Of a DNA stretch of 11,485 nucleotides, positions 6,877 to 11,485 are shown piece by piece. Both the position numbers and the translations under genes were made by a program. Numbering within the stretch: position 1 is the stretch's first letter; each line of letters opens with the position of its first letter. Source of the DNA: DASXPG01 sp036493755. GTDB taxonomy: Bacteria; Gemmatimonadota; Gemmatimonadetes; Gemmatimonadales; JACORV01. The notes beneath the pieces are model-generated. The model saw only the letters and a program-made list of their open reading frames with translations. It was not told where the DNA came from and did no database searches. Where the stretch lies: the NCBI GenBank assembly GCA_036493755.1, contig DASXPG010000145.1, positions 1 to 11,485 of the forward strand, written 5' to 3'.

Positions 6877-7399
6877 CCACCGCGGGATCCTGCCCGCCTA
6901 ACAGTGCAATCACCAGGCCATCGAGCTGCGCATCGAGCGCCGCGGCAACTTCTTCGCTGCCGGCGCTCGCGGGTGCGCCAAGCTCGCGCAGGAGTGAAGG
7001 CAGTCGCCTTACGATGGCATCCCGTGCCGCCGAGCGCGGCGCGGTGAGCACCGCGGCGACCCCGGGCTCCTCCCGGGCGTAGAGCACCAGCTCCAGCCAG
7101 GCGCGCTCTTCTCCATCGTCAACCCCGTTCACCAGAGCCAGCCACAATTCATCCAGCGCGCCGAGTCCCGTTCCCGACGACAATGCCGAGCCCCGCCGCA
7201 GCGCCCGCCGGTCCGCGACCCGTTCGGCCGAGGCAACCAGGAGCCGGCCTTTCGTGTCGAAGTGGTAGTGGACGAGGGCAGTCGAAACGCCGGCGCGCTC
7301 CGCGATCAGGCCTATGGTAAGGCCTGACAGCCCAACCTCGCCGATGGCTCGGCAGGCCTCATCTACCAGTCGTTCGACCGAATTTGAGCCTGGACGCAT
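6812..7399 (-). CDS. TetR/AcrR-family transcriptional repressor
   Basis: Ligand-responsive DNA-binding dimer of 195 residues, a typical size. The N-terminal helix-turn-helix spans about residues 10-55 and shows the family signature LTIGLIAERAGVSTALVHYHFDTKGRLL, with the YHF and K residues at the usual places. The C-terminal ligand/dimer domain (about 75-190) is alpha-helical and unlike anything I can name, so the effector is unknown. The ATG at 7399 is 4 nt from a palindrome with the ACTGA-N4-TCAGT core, indicating autoregulation. The same palindrome stands before the chemoreceptor gene 4.5 kb away. The 3' end overlaps the helicase gene by 65 nt in convergent orientation, and the gene is divergent from the PAS-Fis gene. 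Confidence 0.92.
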   Translation of the reverse strand: MRPGSNSVERLVDEACRAIGEVGLSGLTIGLIAERAGVSTALVHYHFDTKGRLLVASAERVADRRALRRGSALSSGTGLGALDELWLALVNGVDDGEERAWLELVLYAREEPGVAAVLTAPRSAARDAIVRRLPSLLRELGAPASAGSEEVAAALDAQLDGLVIALLGGQDPAVVRTAYDAFWLTLLAAAPVRPR

Positions 7400-7403
7400 G
7401 CTA

Positions 7404-7417
7404 ACTGACTAATCAGT
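7404..7417. promoter_or_regulatory. Palindromic operator, probable TetR-family site (copy 2)
   Basis: ACTGA-CTAA-TCAGT, a 10-bp inverted repeat with a 4-nt centre, starting 5 nt upstream of the tetR ATG and about 115 nt upstream of the PAS-Fis ATG. It shares the core with the site at 2894-2907. Aligned to the reverse complement of that site, 16 of 20 positions agree. A further half-site TCAGTCA lies at 7432-7438. Its position so close to the start would let bound repressor block tetR transcription. Confidence 0.7.
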
Positions 7418-7519
7418 AGGCTAAATCGTCATCAGTCAATGGTTTGTGAGGGAACTCGCGCTTTGCCAAAAGGAAACTCTAGAGAGGGAGCGGCGTAGAT
7501 TGAGGTAATTCCAACCCAC

Positions 7520-7524
7520 GGAGG
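7520..7524 (+). promoter_or_regulatory. Ribosome binding site choosing the ATG of the PAS-Fis gene
   Basis: GGAGG lies 8 nt before ATG at 7533 but only 2 nt before an in-frame GTG at 7527. The ATG is therefore the better start, two codons shorter than the longest frame. Confidence 0.65.
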
Positions 7525-7532
7525 TAGTGCGT

Positions 7533-7928
7533 ATGAACTCGGAAATCTTTGTTAGTGCTTTGGACGCCGTGAGTGATGGAGTGCTGTTGTGTGATCGCCA
7601 GGGCCAGGTGCTGCATGCCAATCGGCCGGCGCGAGAGATGTTCGGCACGACCGTGCCGTCGTCGCGCGCTGAGCTGCATCGGCATCCGCTTGGGCAGACC
7701 GCGCGTGAACAGCAGCTGAGCAACGCCGCGGTTGTGATCATCCCTCGCTTTCGCGTGACGCTGTCTTTGGCGGATCGCGAACGGCAGGCGATCGAGCAGG
7801 CGCTCTCGGAGTCCGGCTGGCAGCTGGCGGTTGCCGCGCGGCGTTTGGGTATCAGCCGCACGACCCTCTGGCGCCGGCTGAAGCAGTACGGTCTGGCACG
7901 CCCCGCCGAAATGGTGGGCGTGGACTAA
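7533..7928 (+). CDS. Small regulator: partial PAS domain + Fis-type helix-turn-helix, no AAA+ domain
   Basis: Protein of 131 residues. Residues 5-40 (ALDAVSDGVLLCDRQGQVLHAN, then REMFG) are the typical first part of a PAS sensor domain, but the rest of a normal 100-residue PAS fold is missing. Residues 80-122 (ERQAIEQALSESGWQ, AARRLGISRTTLWRRLKQYGL) are a Fis-type HTH of the kind that ends sigma-54 activators of the NtrC family. The AAA+ ATPase core that normally lies between these parts is absent, so it cannot activate sigma-54 in the classical way; it could be a simple DNA-binding regulator. Clear GGAGG ribosome binding site. Divergent from tetR with an operator between them, and followed by a strong hairpin, so it seems to be a single-gene unit. 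Targets are unknown. Confidence 0.83.
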   Translation: MNSEIFVSALDAVSDGVLLCDRQGQVLHANRPAREMFGTTVPSSRAELHRHPLGQTAREQQLSNAAVVIIPRFRVTLSLADRERQAIEQALSESGWQLAVAARRLGISRTTLWRRLKQYGLARPAEMVGVD

Positions 7929-7935
7929 GCTGTCC

Positions 7936-7971
7936 GCTGTTGCCGGCGCCTCCACGGGCGCCGGCAACGGC
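7936..7971 (+). terminator. Long perfect hairpin after the PAS-Fis gene, no T-run
   Basis: GTTGCCGGCGCC (7939-7950) and its exact complement (7957-7968) form a 12-bp stem with a 6-nt loop, TCCACG. The stem extends to 15 bp with a T-G wobble and two GC pairs out to 7936 and 7971. It starts 7 nt after the stop codon. It is placed as a transcription terminator, but what follows is GC-rich with no T-run, so it may instead stabilise the 3' end or terminate by a U-independent mechanism. It also separates the regulator from the lipoprotein operon. Confidence 0.6.
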
Positions 7972-8021
7972 ACCCTCGCCAGGCATTCCGCTCCACTTCC
8001 ACTTCTTCTAGTTTCCCGCGG

Positions 8022-8504
8022 ATGCGCGGGCTCATCGGTTCAATCATCGGCGCGTCGTTCGCGCTGGCCGTTGTCGCCTGCGGGCATTCCGGCGCCGACG
8101 ATCTCGGCCGGCTCACGCTCGAACGCACCGCGCCAAACCCCGCCCATCTCGGAACGATGCCCGCGCGCGCGCTGTACTGCTCGCGCGACACCATGCTGAC
8201 CATCGTGACCGAAGGCGGGGCCTGGAGTACCGCCATCGCGGTGCGAACCGAGTGGCCGCCGATTTCACACGCTCCCATTACCTCGCCGCCGCCGGTCGTA
8301 GGCGCCGCGGTCGCCGCGGTCCGTTCGGTAGGCGACAGCGTTCGCACCGCGCTCACCGCCACGGATGGCAACGTGACCATCGAAAGTGGCGTCCCGATCT
8401 CGGGGCATTTCACGATCGACATGGGCCGCGACCTGCTGGTGCCGCATCTCAAGGGGACCTTCGAACGGCTGCGCGTGGATACCGCCGGATGCGTCGCCGG
8501 CTGA
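8022..8504 (+). CDS. Hypothetical lipoprotein
   Basis: Protein of 160 residues that I do not recognise. The N-terminus (MRGLIGSIIGASFALAVVACGHSG) is a lipoprotein signal peptide with lipobox VVAC, so Cys20 would be lipidated and the protein anchored in a membrane facing the periplasm or surface. The mature part has two more cysteines (53 and 157) that could form a disulfide, a proline-rich stretch near 79-92 and a C-terminal half that looks beta-rich (GNVTIESGVPISGHFTIDMG). No clear ribosome binding site precedes the ATG. It lies 7 nt upstream of the methyltransferase start and is probably the first gene of that operon. Function is unknown; envelope location is inferred from the signal alone. 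Confidence 0.68.
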   Translation: MRGLIGSIIGASFALAVVACGHSGADDLGRLTLERTAPNPAHLGTMPARALYCSRDTMLTIVTEGGAWSTAIAVRTEWPPISHAPITSPPPVVGAAVAAVRSVGDSVRTALTATDGNVTIESGVPISGHFTIDMGRDLLVPHLKGTFERLRVDTAGCVAG

Positions 8505-8511
8505 CCCGGTC

Positions 8512-9333
8512 ATGAGTGTCGGCCTTCCCGAGGGTCTGAACGTTCACCTTGACGCGATGACCACCTTGGCCGCGACACTCGAAGGCCACCTCACGCCGCG
8601 CGAAGCCCGATTCCTCTCTCTCCTGGGCTCGGTGCCGACAGCCCGCGGCGACATTCTCGAAATCGGCAGCTTCAAGGGAAAGTCCGCGATCCTCCTCGCG
8701 AAATCGGCGGCCTTCGCCGGCGCGAATACGCGGGTCGCGGCGGTGGATCCGCTGACCATGCCGTCGGAAACCGATCCCCGGGATGGCGATGCGCGGACAC
8801 TGCCGGGAATCCTCCGGGAGAACCTGCGGCGTCATGAAGTCGAGGGGCTGGTCGACTTCAACCAGATGACATCGAGCGCATTGGCGCCGTCATGGCAACG
8901 GCCCTTGCGCTTGCTCTGGATCGACGGCGATCACACCTGGCGCGGCGCCGCCGCGGACTTTGACGCCTTCGTCCCCTTTCTCCGGCCCGGTGGAATCGTC
9001 GCGCTGCATGATGTGCTGAATCGCTTCGACGGTCCGTTGCGCGTCGTTTGCGAGCGCATCCTTTCGTGCGAAACATTCGGGGCCTGTGGACTGGTCGGCT
9101 CAATCGGCTGGGCACAGGTAGCTCTCGATGCCGCCTCGGCCCAGCGATGGGCCGCGACGAAGGAAAGCCTGCGGGCGCGGCTCGCCGCTCTCTCGCCCTA
9201 CGTCCCCCCAACCCAAACCGCTTCGCTCGGCAGTCGCCTGGCGTTCAAGGTGCTCCGCTGGCGCGTCCCGCATCGGGCGCTGGCCGCTGCGGAATGGGCG
9301 AGGCTGGTGGATCGCGCTCCGGAGAGTCAGTGA
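8512..9333 (+). CDS. Class I SAM-dependent methyltransferase (Methyltransf_24-like)
   Basis: Protein of 273 residues that should transfer a methyl group from S-adenosylmethionine. Residues 47-58 (DILEIGSFKGKS) are motif I, the SAM-binding loop. The acidic end of strand 2 is AAVDP (76-80). WIDGDHTWRGAAADF (136-150) and LRPGGIVALHDV (157-168) match the IDGDH and PGG-HD motifs of Methyltransf_24 proteins, often found in glycan and cell-surface clusters. The ATG at 8512, 7 nt after the lipoprotein stop, is preferred over in-frame starts up to 8386, because those would lie deep within the lipoprotein gene. Followed by two glycosyltransferases, so the acceptor may be a sugar, but that is inferred only from context. 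Confidence 0.86.
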   Translation: MSVGLPEGLNVHLDAMTTLAATLEGHLTPREARFLSLLGSVPTARGDILEIGSFKGKSAILLAKSAAFAGANTRVAAVDPLTMPSETDPRDGDARTLPGILRENLRRHEVEGLVDFNQMTSSALAPSWQRPLRLLWIDGDHTWRGAAADFDAFVPFLRPGGIVALHDVLNRFDGPLRVVCERILSCETFGACGLVGSIGWAQVALDAASAQRWAATKESLRARLAALSPYVPPTQTASLGSRLAFKVLRWRVPHRALAAAEWARLVDRAPESQ

Positions 9334-9360
9334 TCTCGCGGTCATCCGGCTTGTGAATCC

Positions 9361-10212
9361 GTGACTCCGCCACTGTCCGGCTTCTCGTTTGTGCGCAACG
9401 CGATCAAGTACGGCTATCCCGTTGCCGAGGCGCTGCGCTCCGTCGCGCCACTGGTGGGTGAGTTGATCGTGGCCGTGGGCCAGAGTGAGGACGACACGCT
9501 CGCGTTGGTCCGCGGGTTGGGCATCCCGCATCTGCGCATCATCGAGACGGTATGGGACGACTCGTTGCGAATAGGTGGACACATCCTGGCGCAACAGACC
9601 AACGTCGCGCTCGCCGAGTGCCGCCATCCCTGGGCCTTCTACATCCAGGCCGACGAAGCGGTGCACGAGCAGGACTACCCGCGCATTACTGCGTCGCTCG
9701 CGCGCTGGGCCGACGATCCCGGCGTCGACGCGCTGAGCTTTCGATTCATCCACTTCGAGGGCACCTACGCCTACATCAACAAGGTGCGTTACCGGAGCCA
9801 GTGCCGGCTGATCCGCAACAACGGCACCCTCGAATCGGTGGGCGACGCCGCGGGTTTCGGCCGCAAGGACGGTAGCAGGCTCCGGACCCGGGATAGCGGG
9901 GCGTCGATCTATCACTACGGTTGGGCGCGCGCGCCGGAGCTGATGCGCACCAAGACCCTGGCCTTCGACCGTCTCTGGCTCGACGACGATGCGGTGGCCA
10001 AACGCTGGAAGGACGTTCCCGCAGAGGCTTTCGGACAGATCGATATCGCCTTCCGGTTTCGGGGAACGCATCCGGCGGTCATGAAGGAAAGAATCGGCGC
10101 GGCGAACTGGACGGTTCCTCCGGGTCGCCGCCCGCTGCTCGACACCCCGCTGCTGAATCCCCGCTTCTATGCCGCCTGGCTCCAGAAATGGCACATCCTG
10201 CCGCGCCCATGA
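9361..10212 (+). CDS. Glycosyltransferase, GT2-like (divergent)
   Basis: Protein of 283 residues starting with GTG, 27 nt after the methyltransferase stop; no clear Shine-Dalgarno site is visible. The N-terminal half fits a GT-A fold of the GT2 superfamily: FSFVRNAIKYGYPVAEALRS, the strand-loop ELIVAVGQSEDDT (34-46), and WAFYIQADEAVHE (91-103). QADE stands where GT2 enzymes carry the metal-binding DxD/DADE motif, and the downstream gene has DADE at the same place. Residues 196-202 (YHYGWAR) could be the acceptor-side HxxW-like segment. The end overlaps the next gene by ATGA. Sugar donor and acceptor cannot be told; a cell-surface polysaccharide or LPS role is inferred from context. Confidence 0.8.
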   Translation: MTPPLSGFSFVRNAIKYGYPVAEALRSVAPLVGELIVAVGQSEDDTLALVRGLGIPHLRIIETVWDDSLRIGGHILAQQTNVALAECRHPWAFYIQADEAVHEQDYPRITASLARWADDPGVDALSFRFIHFEGTYAYINKVRYRSQCRLIRNNGTLESVGDAAGFGRKDGSRLRTRDSGASIYHYGWARAPELMRTKTLAFDRLWLDDDAVAKRWKDVPAEAFGQIDIAFRFRGTHPAVMKERIGAANWTVPPGRRPLLDTPLLNPRFYAAWLQKWHILPRP

Positions 10213-10997
10213 TCCCGATCTCGGTCGTCATCATCGCGAAGGATGAAGAGCGCAACATTGGCCGCTGCCTGGAATCGGTTCGCGGCGTCGCCGATGACGT
10301 CGTGGTGGTGGATTCGGGCAGCACCGACCGCACCGTGGAGATCTGCCTCGCCGCCGGCGCGCGCGTCGTGAAGCATCCATTCGCCGGCCATGTCGAGCAG
10401 AAAAACTGGGCGCTGACCCAGTCGCGCCATCCGCACGTGCTTTCGCTCGACGCCGACGAGGCCCTCACGCCCGAGTTGGCCGAGTCGATGGCGGCGGCAA
10501 GGAACGACTGGCGGTTCGACGGATACTCGATGAACCGCCTGACGAACTATTGCGGCGCCTGGGTCCGGCACTGCGGCTGGTATCCCGACCCCAAGCTGCG
10601 TCTCTTCGATTTGCGCAAAGGCGCCTGGGGTGGCGTGAACCCTCACGATCATTTCGAGATCACCGATCGCTCGGCACCGCTCGGTAATCTGCGCGGCGAT
10701 TTGCTGCATTACAGCTACTACAGCGTCGACGAGCATTACCGTCAGATGGAGTACTTCGCGCGGATCGCCGCCCGCGAGCTCCACGCCCGCGGGACCGGCG
10801 CGTCGGCGCTGCGGCCGGCGATCGCGGCATCGGCGCGATTCATCCGCAACTACATCCTGCGGCGCGGCTTCCTCGATGGTGGCACGGGGCTGCGAGTCTG
10901 CCAGGTCGATGCCTGGGGTGCGGCCCGCAAGTACGCACTGCTGAGGGAGTTGGCCGCCGGTGGAATGAGCCTGCCGGGGGGCGGCGATGCCCGGTAG
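10209..10997 (+). CDS. GT2 glycosyltransferase, WaaE/KdtX-like
   Basis: Protein of 262 residues, starting at an ATG inside the ATGA overlap with the previous gene, so translation is probably coupled. Residues 1-45 (IPISVVIIAKDEERNIGRCLES, VVVVDSGSTDRT) are the canonical GT2 nucleotide-sugar binding region, and SLDADEAL (79-86) holds the DxD metal-binding motif. The middle part (GWYPDPKLRLFDLRKGAW, NPHDHFE) and the C-terminus (LHYSYYSVDEHYRQMEYFA) match the WaaE/KdtX branch, which adds a glucosyl or similar residue to the inner LPS core. It should act at the cytoplasmic face of the inner membrane. The exact sugar is not determined. Ends 12 nt before ispH. Confidence 0.9.
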   Translation: MIPISVVIIAKDEERNIGRCLESVRGVADDVVVVDSGSTDRTVEICLAAGARVVKHPFAGHVEQKNWALTQSRHPHVLSLDADEALTPELAESMAAARNDWRFDGYSMNRLTNYCGAWVRHCGWYPDPKLRLFDLRKGAWGGVNPHDHFEITDRSAPLGNLRGDLLHYSYYSVDEHYRQMEYFARIAARELHARGTGASALRPAIAASARFIRNYILRRGFLDGGTGLRVCQVDAWGAARKYALLRELAAGGMSLPGGGDAR

Positions 10998-11009
10998 ATT
11001 TCACCCCGC

Positions 11010-11485
11010 ATGACCGACCAGACCTACTTCCGCAAAGGCTTCGGACTCAAGGAAGCCATCCAGGGCGCGCTGACCGAGGATTATCACAGCGGCCTGGTGG
11101 ACGAAGTGCGCGCGCGCGGATACGAGCTGTCGGCCGGCGGCATCACCGTCAGGCTGGCCCGCGAGTTCGGATTCTGCTACGGCGTCGATCGCGCGGTCGA
11201 GTACGCCTACGAGACCCGCCGCAAGTTTCCCGACCGCCGCATCTTCCTGGTCGGCGAGATCATCCACAACCCTCACGTCAACGCCAAGATCTCATCGATG
11301 GGGATCGTCCTCATCGAGCGCGATGGCGAGGGAGATTTTGATTTCTCCGGCGTTACGGCGTCCGATGTCGTGATCCTTCCGGCCTTCGGCGTCACCAAGG
11401 AAGCGTTCGACCGGCTCCGCGAGCTGGGCTGCGTCCTGGTCGACACCACCTGCGGCTCGGTGCTCAACGTCTGGAAGCGGGTCGA
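11010..11485 (+). CDS. ispH: 4-hydroxy-3-methylbut-2-enyl diphosphate reductase, 3' end outside window
   Basis: The frame is open from ATG at 11010 to the right edge, giving 158 residues. IspH is the iron-sulfur enzyme for the last step of the MEP pathway, making IPP and DMAPP. Visible motifs: FGFCYGVDRAV (cluster ligand Cys56), GEIIHNPHVN (substrate-binding His86), VILPAFGVTKE (121-131) and LVDTTCGSV (second cluster ligand Cys148). LPAFG has Phe where E. coli-type IspH has the His of SAHG, and the roughly 45-residue N-terminal extension before the first Cys is also present. Both are traits of the plant/cyanobacterial long form. The third cluster cysteine lies outside the window. It follows two glycosyltransferases closely, and isoprenoid carriers such as undecaprenyl phosphate are needed for glycan synthesis. 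Confidence 0.93.
   Translation, partial: MTDQTYFRKGFGLKEAIQGALTEDYHSGLVDEVRARGYELSAGGITVRLAREFGFCYGVDRAVEYAYETRRKFPDRRIFLVGEIIHNPHVNAKISSMGIVLIERDGEGDFDFSGVTASDVVILPAFGVTKEAFDRLRELGCVLVDTTCGSVLNVWKRV

Noticed and set aside
7479..7973. 164- and 141-residue minus-strand frames opposite PAS-Fis
   Set aside because: The plus strand has a GGAGG site and a clear Fis HTH; the minus frames show no domain.
9100..10194. 364-residue minus-strand frame opposite the methyltransferase end and first glycosyltransferase
   Set aside because: Shadow frame with no domain; the plus strand carries clear GT2 and methyltransferase motifs and gene-end overlaps.
10167..10784. 205-residue minus-strand frame opposite the second glycosyltransferase
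   Set aside because: No motif seen, and the opposite strand holds VDSGSTDRT and DADE of a GT2 enzyme.
1..11485. CRISPR arrays, insertion sequences, tRNA or rRNA genes, phage genes
   Set aside because: I saw no regularly spaced repeats, transposase motifs, terminal inverted repeats, tRNA-like folds or rRNA-like sequence.

Overview
The window is GC-rich, densely coded bacterial DNA. The genes suggest a Gram-negative, probably motile organism: a signal-peptide outer-membrane barrel protein, a lipoprotein, a chemoreceptor, surface-glycan type glycosyltransferases and an IspH of the plant/cyanobacterial branch. GC-rich start contexts with few Shine-Dalgarno sites inside operons, and the overall gene style, would fit Gemmatimonadota or a neighbouring phylum. 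That placement is an inference; there is no rRNA or marker gene here to settle it.

Layout. (1) 1-535, minus strand: the 5' part of an outer-membrane beta-barrel protein gene that runs off the left edge. (2) 761-2863, minus strand, TTG start: a membrane chemoreceptor with a multi-helix N-terminus, a GAF domain and an MCP signalling domain. (3) 2864-3022: a divergent intergenic region with a palindromic operator. (4) 3023-6876, plus strand: a tight three-gene unit of a 72-residue SelW/Rdx-family selenoprotein (in-frame UGA at codon 11 in a CxxU motif, followed by a bSECIS-like hairpin), a 6-phosphofructokinase whose ATG overlaps the selenoprotein stop, and a DExH-box helicase 3 nt further on. 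(5) 6812-7399, minus strand: a TetR-family repressor whose 3' end overlaps the helicase 3' end by 65 nt. (6) 7400-7532: a second divergent region with another copy of the operator. (7) 7533-7928, plus: a small PAS-like plus Fis-HTH regulator, followed by a long perfect hairpin. (8) 8022-11485, plus: a lipoprotein, a class I methyltransferase, two GT2-like glycosyltransferases and the start of ispH, closely spaced and probably one operon.

How they may work together. The two operator copies share ACTGA-N4-TCAGT. One lies beside the tetR start and one between the chemoreceptor and selenoprotein genes. The simplest reading is that the TetR protein represses itself and the chemoreceptor, and possibly the divergently transcribed PAS-Fis gene and the selW-pfk-helicase unit.

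The most notable item is the selenoprotein. Standard gene calling treats its UGA as a stop, loses the protein, and adds a false 63-residue N-terminus to the phosphofructokinase. The in-frame UGA, the CxxU motif, the family-typical sequence on both sides, the ribosome binding site and a hairpin with the same GGUCU apical loop as E. coli fdhF all agree on selenocysteine insertion.
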